Source of the DNA: Candidatus Kuenenia stuttgartensis
Lineage (GTDB): Bacteria; Bacteroidota; Bacteroidia; Flavobacteriales_D; Crocinitomicaceae
Assembly (NCBI GenBank): GCA_943326025.2
Contig: CALPRR020000032.1
Span: forward strand, 1-17,592
Length of the DNA: 17,592 nt
Reading direction: 5' to 3'
The notes beneath the pieces were generated by a model that saw only the letters and a list, made by a program, of their open reading frames with translations, was not told the DNA's origin and made no database searches. Shown here piece after piece: positions 1 to 5,769 of this stretch. The position numbers and the translations under genes are program-made. Position 1 is the stretch's first letter. Each line of letters opens with the position of its first letter.

Positions 1-306
1 CATGATAACATTCTTCAAATTGACTCAATTAATGAAGCAGTTAAAAATGGACTTGATTTAAATTTAGAAGAAATTAAAACAATACCTGATGAAGATTTTC
101 TAGATTCACTCTTGAAAAATCCCAAAATTAATCTTGACAATTTAGAAAAACTAGCTGAAACATTAAGATTATTAAGTATCAAATCTAATTTTGAATTCGA
201 TAAGAAAGCTTTGAACTTATTTCTTTACGTAGAAGAAAAAAGTACAACCTATTCCTCTGATCGAATTTCAAAAATTAAACTACTAAAAGAACAAAATGGA
301 CTTTAA
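1..306 (+). CDS. Hypothetical small helical protein, 3' part only
   Basis: The reading frame is open from the first base of the window with no upstream stop, so the gene begins to the left and only its last 101 codons are here. A TTG at 112 could be read as a start, but the 37 codons before it look equally protein-like (acidic and leucine-rich), so I treat it as internal. The visible part is hydrophilic and predicted mostly helical, with no signal peptide, membrane segment or motif I can tie to a function. It recalls uncharacterised helical proteins of roughly 130 residues found in Bacteroidetes, but that is memory of a pattern, not a match. Its last 11 bases overlap the next gene, which suggests translational coupling with the acetyltransferase. 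Confidence 0.7.
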   Translation, partial: HDNILQIDSINEAVKNGLDLNLEEIKTIPDEDFLDSLLKNPKINLDNLEKLAETLRLLSIKSNFEFDKKALNLFLYVEEKSTTYSSDRISKIKLLKEQNGL

Positions 307-883
307 ACAAAATTACACATTAGAAAACGATAGAGTTTTATTACGTCCAATTCAATCATCTGATTTTGAATATTTAGTTGAATTTTCATTAAACGAACCT
401 GAAATATGGCAATATTCATTAGTCAGAGCAGATGGAGAAGAAAACTTAAAAAAATACATTGAGTTAGCTCTGAAAAGCAGAGAAAATGAACAAGCTTACA
501 CATTTATTGTCTTCGATAAATTGAATAATAAATACGCAGGAAGCACACGGTTTTATTCCATACAACCAATTCAAAAATCAATGTTACTTGGTTTTACTTG
601 GTACGGAAAATCATTTCAAGGTACTGGTTTAAATAAAGCATGTAAATATCAATTACTTGATTTTGCATTCGATCAATTACTATATGAACGTATTGAATTC
701 CGAGCTGATTTAAACAACAAACGAAGCATCAATGCAATGAAAAGTATTGGATGTAAAGAAGAAGGGATATTAAGAAGTGAAAGTTTTCGTCCTGATGGTT
801 CGAGAAGGGATAGCATTGTTTTGAGTATCTTGAAATCAGAATGGGAAAGCGAGCTTAGAAGTAAACTGAAATCTAGTTTTTAA
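296..883 (+). CDS. GNAT family N-acetyltransferase (RimJ/RimL-like)
   Basis: A 195-residue cytoplasmic protein with the layout of the GNAT fold found in RimJ/RimL-type enzymes, which transfer acetyl from acetyl-CoA to an amino group of a protein N-terminus or small molecule. The opening NDRVLLRPIQSSDFEYL (residues 11-27) is the usual first strand and helix. The acetyl-CoA pyrophosphate loop is at about 103-113 (YGKSFQGTGLN), a close variant of the Q/R-x-x-G-x-G/A signature. The motif N-x-R-S-I-N-A-M-x-S-I-G-C (141-153) is the typical C-terminal helix before the final strands. The length is normal for the family. The start overlaps the previous gene by 11 bases, and the next gene follows after 25 bases, so it is probably in an operon. 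The substrate cannot be read from the sequence. Confidence 0.88.
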   Translation: MDFKQNYTLENDRVLLRPIQSSDFEYLVEFSLNEPEIWQYSLVRADGEENLKKYIELALKSRENEQAYTFIVFDKLNNKYAGSTRFYSIQPIQKSMLLGFTWYGKSFQGTGLNKACKYQLLDFAFDQLLYERIEFRADLNNKRSINAMKSIGCKEEGILRSESFRPDGSRRDSIVLSILKSEWESELRSKLKSSF

Positions 884-908
884 TATTTACTTTTATCAAA
901 AAAACCAA

Positions 909-1865
909 ATGAAAAATATATTAATCATATTCATTCTATTCAGTTCAATTTCTTCTTTTGCAAAAAGTAAAACCTCATTTGTAGAATCAGAACTTGTATT
1001 GAAAACAAAAACTGGAGATATCTTCGGTACTTTAACTGTTCCATCTAAAAACGCAAGCAATTCAATTGCAATTATTGTTGCGGGTTCAGGACCAACTGAT
1101 CGAAATGGCAATAATCCCCTAGGTGTAAATTCAGACACTTATAAAATGATTGCTGAACAACTTTCTCTAAAAGGAATCTCATGTTTACGTTATGATAAAA
1201 GAGGAATTGCAAAAAGTAAGGAAGCTGCAAAAACAATTGAAGGAGATATGACTTTGGATAAATATGTTGACGATCTTGTTGATTGGGTCAATTTTATTAA
1301 AACAGATACTCGATTTTCAAAAATCACAATCATTGGTCACAGTGAAGGATCTCTAATCGGTATGCTTGCAGCTCAAAAATCACAAGTTGACAAATATATT
1401 AGCATTGCTGGTCCAGGAAGAACTTTAGATGTATTATTAAAAGAACAATTAGGGAAACAATTACTTCCTCAAGAAATGAAAGATCAAACTTCTGTGGTTT
1501 TGGACAGCTTAAAAAACGGACATAAAGTAACGAATTATCCAATATTATTAGGTTCATTATTTAACCCTTCTATACAACCTTATATCATCTCTATGTTGAA
1601 ATATGATCCAGCAGTTGAAATTGGAAAAGTGAAAGTTCCTGTTTTAATTATTCAAGGCACAACTGATATGCAAGTATTAATTGCTGATTCAGATATTCTT
1701 CACAATGGAAATCCTTCAGTTGAATACAAACTATTTGAAAACATGAATCACGTATTAAAAAATGTGGATTCAGATATTGAAAAAAATAAGGCAAGTTATA
1801 CCAATCCTAAACTTCCTTTGAAAAAAGGATTAATGAACGAAATAAACACATTCATCTTAAAATAA
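909..1865 (+). CDS. Secreted alpha/beta hydrolase (serine esterase/peptidase-like)
   Basis: A 318-residue alpha/beta hydrolase with an N-terminal signal peptide (lysine then a hydrophobic stretch, probable cleavage near residues 18-20 after SSFA), so it likely acts in the periplasm. The segment GSGPTDRNGNNP (59-70) is the oxyanion-side loop typical of one COG1073-like group. The nucleophile elbow is G-H-S-E-G at 143-147 with Ser145. Asp253 (in IIQGTTDMQV) and His281 (in ENMNHVL) complete a plausible Ser-Asp-His triad at family-typical positions. The signal peptide supports this ATG start. It lies 25 bases after the acetyltransferase and 9 bases before the DinB-like gene. The substrate (ester, thioester or peptide) is not determinable. 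It is one of three secreted hydrolases of this fold within 5 kb, but they do not look like recent copies of each other. Confidence 0.88.
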   Translation: MKNILIIFILFSSISSFAKSKTSFVESELVLKTKTGDIFGTLTVPSKNASNSIAIIVAGSGPTDRNGNNPLGVNSDTYKMIAEQLSLKGISCLRYDKRGIAKSKEAAKTIEGDMTLDKYVDDLVDWVNFIKTDTRFSKITIIGHSEGSLIGMLAAQKSQVDKYISIAGPGRTLDVLLKEQLGKQLLPQEMKDQTSVVLDSLKNGHKVTNYPILLGSLFNPSIQPYIISMLKYDPAVEIGKVKVPVLIIQGTTDMQVLIADSDILHNGNPSVEYKLFENMNHVLKNVDSDIEKNKASYTNPKLPLKKGLMNEINTFILK

Positions 1866-1874
1866 CTTCTTGAT

Positions 1875-2387
1875 ATGATATCGAAACCGAAAGATGCGGA
1901 ATTAACCACTTATTTTAAAAGTTATATCAATCTTGTTGAAGAAAATGAATTAATTGAAGCATTAGATAAACAACTTCAAATGACAATTGATTTATTTTCT
2001 AAAATCCAAATTGAAAAAGAAAATTATCAGTATAGTATTGGAAAATGGACAATTAAAGAGCTTTTGCAACATATCATTGATAGTGAACGAATCTTTAATT
2101 ATCGTGCATTACGTTTCTCAAGAAAAGATCATACTGAATTAGCCGGTTACGATGATAATGATTTCATTAATAATTCTAATTGCAAAAACAGAACGTTAGC
2201 TGATTTAATTCAGGAATTTAAAATTGTGCGTCAATCTACAATCTATTTGTTTCAATCAATGAATTCAGATTCGATAGATTTCAAGGGAAAAGCAAATGGA
2301 AATGAAATTACTTCACGAATTATTGGCTGGATGATTGCTGGACATTCAACACATCATTGCCAGATTTTAAAAGAACGATACTTATAA
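1875..2387 (+). CDS. DinB-fold (DinB_2/YfiT-like) putative metal-dependent protein
   Basis: A 170-residue four-helix-bundle protein of the DinB/YfiT superfamily. Proteins with this fold bind a divalent metal through three histidines and include bacillithiol or mycothiol-dependent transferases and many uncharacterised members. The signature W-x-x-K-E-x-x-x-H-x-x-D (about 58-69) carries the first ligand His66. The C-terminal helix G-H-S-T-H-H-C-Q-I-L-K (156-166) supplies His157 and His161 as an HxxxH pair. There is no signal peptide, so it is cytoplasmic. It begins 9 bases after the hydrolase stop and ends 6 bases before the M24 peptidase, consistent with operon membership. Despite the name, nothing links it to DNA damage here. 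A thiol-dependent detoxification role is possible but only inferred. Confidence 0.88.
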   Translation: MISKPKDAELTTYFKSYINLVEENELIEALDKQLQMTIDLFSKIQIEKENYQYSIGKWTIKELLQHIIDSERIFNYRALRFSRKDHTELAGYDDNDFINNSNCKNRTLADLIQEFKIVRQSTIYLFQSMNSDSIDFKGKANGNEITSRIIGWMIAGHSTHHCQILKERYL

Positions 2388-2393
2388 TAAATC

Positions 2394-3071
2394 ATGAGTG
2401 TAAAATATTCCAAATTAGTAGAAGCTGAAAAAAAAGCGCAGTTCTTATTTGAAAAAATTGAAGAATTAAACTTAATTCAACCTGGAAAAACAGAAAAAGA
2501 ATTAAATAATGAAATTTTTAATCTTGCTGAAAATTTATTTGGTATAAAAAAATATTGGCATAAACGAATTGTTCGATCTGGAAAAAACACTTTATTACCT
2601 TACCAAGAAAATCCACCAGTGTTAATGTTGCAATCGAATGACATTTTATTCTTTGATTTTGGCCCTGTCTTCGAAGAATGGGAAGCAGATTTCGGCAGAA
2701 CATACGTTATCGGTGAAGATCATTTAATGCTAAAATTAAAAGCAGACATTGAAGCTGCATGGTTAGAAGGAAAGAAATTTTACGATCAAAATAAAAATCA
2801 ATTAACAGGAGCAGATTTTTATAAATTCACTCAAGAACTTGCGCTGAAATATGGTTGGAAATATGGCAATGAACATTGTGGCCATTTAGTAGGTAACTTT
2901 CCGCATGAGGTTCTATTAGGAGAAGATAAAATCAATTATATACATCCTGAAAATTTAGAATTAATGTCTTCAAAAGATAAATTTAATGAAGATCGATTTT
3001 GGATTTACGAAATACATTTCATTGATGAAGAAAAACAAATAGGTGGCTTCTTTGAACAATTAATTTCATAA
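2394..3071 (+). CDS. Compact M24-family metallopeptidase (aminopeptidase P-like)
   Basis: A 225-residue protein of the M24 pita-bread fold, which includes methionine aminopeptidase, Xaa-Pro aminopeptidase and creatinase. All five expected metal ligands can be placed: Asp88 (FFDFGP), Asp99 (EADFGRT), His164 (CGHLVG), Glu206 (YEIHF) and Glu221 (GGFFEQL). The protein consists of the catalytic domain alone. It lacks the roughly 130-170-residue N-terminal domain of aminopeptidase P and has an unusual EIHF where many members have an E-P-G motif. No signal peptide is present, so it is cytoplasmic. It starts 6 bases after the DinB-like gene. Peptidase activity is likely given the intact ligands, but a creatinase-like or other hydrolase role cannot be excluded. 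Confidence 0.87.
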   Translation: MSVKYSKLVEAEKKAQFLFEKIEELNLIQPGKTEKELNNEIFNLAENLFGIKKYWHKRIVRSGKNTLLPYQENPPVLMLQSNDILFFDFGPVFEEWEADFGRTYVIGEDHLMLKLKADIEAAWLEGKKFYDQNKNQLTGADFYKFTQELALKYGWKYGNEHCGHLVGNFPHEVLLGEDKINYIHPENLELMSSKDKFNEDRFWIYEIHFIDEEKQIGGFFEQLIS

Positions 3072-3092
3072 TTAAATACGAGTAGAATTTTC

Positions 3093-3125
3093 TTGATTTT
3101 TAAACACTAAAAATGTTAAAATCAA
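3093..3125 (+). terminator. Weak hairpin, possible terminator of the five-gene run
   Basis: TTGATTTT (3093-3100) pairs with AAAATCAA (3118-3125), and AACA (3103-3106) with TGTT (3114-3117), leaving a 2-base bulge and a 7-base loop. It lies 21 bases past the M24 stop. It is very AT-rich and the nearest T run is some 15 bases downstream, so termination here is only a possibility. Confidence 0.3.
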
Positions 3126-3144
3126 AATAAATTGCAACATTTTT

Positions 3145-3204
3145 ATATGTTATGAGTATTAGTAGATAATGACATTCATTATTCACTAATACAATATGTT
3201 ATGA
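3145..3204. repeat. Palindrome bracketed by 11-base direct repeats
   Basis: The 11-mer ATATGTTATGA occurs at 3145-3155 and again at 3194-3204. Between them lies an inverted repeat: GTATTAGTAGATAATG (3156-3171) and CATTATTCACTAATAC (3177-3192), which pair at 14 of 16 positions around a 5-base loop. The second copy of the 11-mer contains the ATG start codon (3201-3203) of the following hydrolase gene. The first copy also contains an ATG (3152-3154), which opens a five-codon frame ending at TAA (3167-3169). As RNA the palindrome would fold into a stem ending 8 bases before the start codon. It may be a small inserted element with a target duplication, or a regulatory structure. Confidence 0.7.
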
Positions 3205-4004
3205 AACTTATACTTTTTATTTGTTTAAACTTGATTTTAACTTCGATTATTTTATCTCAAGAAATTGCAGTTACTGAAAATCATGAGTATGGTTTATATT
3301 CAAAAAAAACTGGGAATATGCCAGTTAGAGTTTTACGATCAGAAATATTAGATTCAATCAGAGACCGATTAATTCCAATAATTATTTACCAACCAAAAAC
3401 AAGTGAAATAAATTCATCTCAAAAATTAGTGATTATTAGTCATGGTTACGGATACAACAGTGGGAAATCATTTTTAGGATATTCATTTATAGCTGATTAC
3501 CTTGCGTCAAAAGGTTATTTTGTTGTTAGTTTACAACATGAGCTTTCAACTGACGATTCTTTGGCTATGGATGGTGAAAATCTGAAAGAATTAAGAATGC
3601 CAAATTGGGAAAGAGGAATAAAAAATATTCAATATACAATTCAAAGTTTAGCTTCTGAATTTGATTATATTGACACTTCTGATATAACACTTATCGGACA
3701 TTCAAATGGCGGAGATATGTCAATTCTTTTCGCTGCTGAATACCCAAATGAAATTAAACGTGTTATTTCTTTAGATAACCTAAGAATGCCGATTCCTGCT
3801 AAAACTGAACCTAAAATATTATCTATACGATCTTCAAATATAAAAGCGGATGAAGGAGTGATACCGACAGAGCAACAACAATTAGAAAATGATATAAAAA
3901 TTGTTCAATTAAAAAACACACTACATAACGACATGTGTAATAGTGGGACACCTGAACAAAAAGCTGAAATATTATATATAATTGGTGAATTCATGAACAA
4001 ATAA
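3201..4004 (+). CDS. Secreted alpha/beta hydrolase (dienelactone hydrolase/lipase-like)
   Basis: A 267-residue protein with a hydrophobic signal peptide (residues 1-20, probable cleavage after ILSQ), so it is exported. HGYG at 81-84 is the oxyanion loop, G-H-S-N-G-G at 166-171 is the nucleophile elbow with Ser168, and His242 (LHNDMC) is the likely catalytic histidine. The acid is probably Asp217, with Asp192 as an alternative. The family resembles dienelactone hydrolase-like or PAF acetylhydrolase-like esterases, but the substrate is unknown. It is separated from the M24 gene by 129 bases containing the palindrome/direct-repeat element, and I see no TAnnTTTG element in that gap, so how it is expressed is unclear. 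The ATG at 3201 is supported by the signal peptide. Confidence 0.85.
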   Translation: MKLILFICLNLILTSIILSQEIAVTENHEYGLYSKKTGNMPVRVLRSEILDSIRDRLIPIIIYQPKTSEINSSQKLVIISHGYGYNSGKSFLGYSFIADYLASKGYFVVSLQHELSTDDSLAMDGENLKELRMPNWERGIKNIQYTIQSLASEFDYIDTSDITLIGHSNGGDMSILFAAEYPNEIKRVISLDNLRMPIPAKTEPKILSIRSSNIKADEGVIPTEQQQLENDIKIVQLKNTLHNDMCNSGTPEQKAEILYIIGEFMNK

Positions 4005-4396
4005 CATAAAGGCGATTGACGTTAATACGTTTATTTACAAATGTTTAATTGTTTGTGTAGTAAACTGAAATCCAATACTGAAATTTTGCAATTTTAAACT
4101 ATTTATTTATTAATTAACTCAATTATTTTAAAACTTTACCTTCCTATTTTATTAAAATCTCAACATGGGACATAAGTTGTCTATTGGTTTTTAGCAATTA
4201 TACATGCATTAATAATATGTGGAAAAAGTTTATCCAAAAACAGCTATCAGAAACTAAATTTTAAATCTACAAGTTTCTTTTCTAGTATTTCTAATTTATG
4301 TTAATAAGTCACAAAAGGAAATAGACTAAACAGAAATAGGTTTTAAAAGTTAAAAAAATAGCTAACTTTGCAACCAATAATTTTCAATCAGTAAAG
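4005..4396. other. 392-base intergenic region
   Basis: No open frame with protein-like composition was found on either strand. The stretch is very AT-rich with scattered stops. A short hairpin ACGT-TAAT-ACGT lies near 4019-4030 and GACA-TAAGT-TGTC at 4169-4181; both stems are only 4 bp, too weak to call terminators. The only functional site I can support is the -7 promoter element at 4363-4370. No tRNA-like or insertion-sequence-like structure was recognised. Confidence 0.6.
4363..4370 (+). promoter_or_regulatory. Bacteroidetes -7 promoter element TAACTTTG
   Basis: TAACTTTG matches TAnnTTTG, the -7 element recognised by the Bacteroidetes primary sigma factor, and lies 26 bases before the ATG of the beta-barrel-like gene. 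No good TTG/TTTG -33 element sits 19-21 bases upstream; that position is TTTTAAAAG. It would drive the two-gene unit 4397-5686. Confidence 0.55.
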
Positions 4397-4918
4397 ATGA
4401 AATCGACATTCAATTTATTAATCCTGTCATTATTAATTTGTTTTAATTCAACAGTTTTTAGTCAAGATTTTAATGGTGGAGATGGTTATAAATCAAGTGT
4501 AGGTTTAATAACTGGAACTGATTTCGGCTTAACTTACAAGCATTTTCTTAGTGATAAAATGGCCGTGGAAGGGATCTTATCAACTGGATTATTTTACAAT
4601 AGCAACAAAGTAACTGGATTGATAGAATTTCACAAACAATTTGACGATGTAAAAGGATTGAATTGGTTGTATGGAGGAGGAATGCATTTTGGCAGTCATA
4701 AGTATTCATACTATGGTTATTATCCCTACAATTATCCTAATGGTACTTATAAAAATACTTACTATTCAATAGGTATTGATTTTATTTTGGGTGCTGAATA
4801 TGATTTAGCAAATTACCCATTCACTTTACAATTCCAAATCAAACCGTTTTTAGATTTTGTAAATCGCGGGAGCAACTTTTTTGACACATCTATATCAATT
4901 AGATATATCATTAATTAA
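4397..4918 (+). CDS. Small outer-membrane beta-barrel-like protein
   Basis: A 173-residue exported protein with a clear signal peptide (residues 1-22, probable cleavage after VFSQ). The mature part alternates hydrophobic and polar residues in strands such as VGLITGTDFGLTYKHF, AVEGILSTGLFYN and the final FDTSISIRYIIN, with glycines and aromatics at strand ends. That is the pattern of a small 8-strand outer-membrane barrel. It has no recognisable ligand-binding signature. Residues 102-123 form a loop very rich in tyrosine (KYSYYGYYPYNYPNGTYKNTYY) between two strands, probably facing the outside. It is preceded by a TAnnTTTG element and followed 21 bases later by a hydrolase gene in the same reading frame, so the two are probably co-transcribed. 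Its function is unknown. Confidence 0.7.
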   Translation: MKSTFNLLILSLLICFNSTVFSQDFNGGDGYKSSVGLITGTDFGLTYKHFLSDKMAVEGILSTGLFYNSNKVTGLIEFHKQFDDVKGLNWLYGGGMHFGSHKYSYYGYYPYNYPNGTYKNTYYSIGIDFILGAEYDLANYPFTLQFQIKPFLDFVNRGSNFFDTSISIRYIIN

Positions 4919-4939
4919 AATCTAATTAGAAAACAAAAG

Positions 4940-5686
4940 GTGAATAAATTCAAAATAATACTCATTTTTCAATTATACATTTTTACAAATGTATTTTCAC
5001 AATTATCTTCTGTAAAAGGAGAAGCTGATTATCCCTTCTTAATAAATCTACCTTCAGATAGTGTTCTAAACTCAAAACCACCTATTTTAATTTTTCTACA
5101 CGGAAGAAGTTTATCCGGAAACAACTTAGAGATCGTAAAGCGTTACGGAATAATAAATGAAATACTAAGAGGTCGAAAAATTCCGGCAATAGTTGTTGCT
5201 CCTCAAGTAGCAATGGGAAAAGGTTGGGAACCCGAAAAAGTCTTAACAGTCTTAAAATATGTACAAAACCATTACAATACAGATTCAACAAGAGTTTATG
5301 TTGCAGGTATGAGTTTGGGTGGATATGGAACTTTACATTTTGCAGGTAAATATCCTGAATTAATAGCAGGAGCTGTTGCTCTTTGTGGTGGAGGAAATAC
5401 TTCTGACGGCTGTAATCTTGCTCAAATTCCTTTATGGATTCAACATGGGCGATTAGACAGAGCTGTACCAATTTCTGAATCTGACAAAATGGTAGATGCC
5501 ATTAAAAACTGTAATGGTGGAACAAATTTAACTTATACTATTCACCCTTCATATGGACATGGAGAATTAGAACGAGTATTTCACTCAGATGAATTCTATA
5601 ATTTCTTGTTTTCTCAAAATAAAATCCCTTCTGAAATCGTCAAAAATGAGGATGAAATTGAATGTGGGTTAGAAAACGTAGATTAA
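4940..5686 (+). CDS. Secreted alpha/beta hydrolase (carboxylesterase/PHB-depolymerase-like)
   Basis: A 248-residue hydrolase starting at GTG. The GTG is chosen because it gives a proper signal peptide (residues 1-20, cleavage near NVFSQ), the preceding stop at 4916-4918 is in the same frame, and no in-frame ATG occurs until about residue 92. LHGRS (53-57) is the oxyanion loop, G-M-S-L-G-G-Y-G (123-130) holds nucleophile Ser125, and Asp173 (HGRLDRAVP) and His207 (YGHGE) complete the triad. The pattern matches the prolyl-oligopeptidase/dienelactone-hydrolase-like esterases grouped with COG4099. An acidic tail after about residue 230 ends the protein. It follows the barrel-like gene by 21 bases, so both may act together at the envelope. 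The substrate is not known. Confidence 0.87.
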   Translation: MNKFKIILIFQLYIFTNVFSQLSSVKGEADYPFLINLPSDSVLNSKPPILIFLHGRSLSGNNLEIVKRYGIINEILRGRKIPAIVVAPQVAMGKGWEPEKVLTVLKYVQNHYNTDSTRVYVAGMSLGGYGTLHFAGKYPELIAGAVALCGGGNTSDGCNLAQIPLWIQHGRLDRAVPISESDKMVDAIKNCNGGTNLTYTIHPSYGHGELERVFHSDEFYNFLFSQNKIPSEIVKNEDEIECGLENVD

Positions 5687-5715
5687 CCGTTAACTTCTAC
5701 TTTCAGCTAATAACT

Positions 5716-5743
5716 AAAAAAGGCCATCCTAAGTGGACAGCCT
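5716..5743 (-). terminator. Intrinsic terminator of the acyl-CoA dehydrogenase gene
   Basis: AGGC (5721-5724) pairs with GCCT (5740-5743) and TCC (5727-5729) with GGA (5735-5737), with a CA/CA internal loop and a TAAGT hairpin loop. Read on the - strand the stem is followed by six T (5721-5716). It lies 27 bases past the dehydrogenase stop, between convergent genes. On the + strand there is no T run right after the stem. Confidence 0.7.
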
Positions 5744-5769
5744 AATCTATAATCAAATTTTATCTATTA

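Noticed and set aside
896..1138. An 80-codon open frame on the - strand over the start of the first hydrolase.
   Set aside because: It is antisense to the signal peptide and oxyanion loop of the hydrolase and has no protein-like features of its own.
4005..4396. A possible degenerate gene or insertion-sequence remnant in the large + strand gap.
   Set aside because: Frames on both strands are broken frequently, no transposase-like motif or terminal inverted repeat was seen, and the composition is like other intergenic DNA here.
5082..5471. A 129-codon open frame on the - strand opposite the third hydrolase.
   Set aside because: Leucine/histidine-rich composition typical of antisense reading of an AT-rich gene; the + strand frame has a full signal peptide and catalytic triad.
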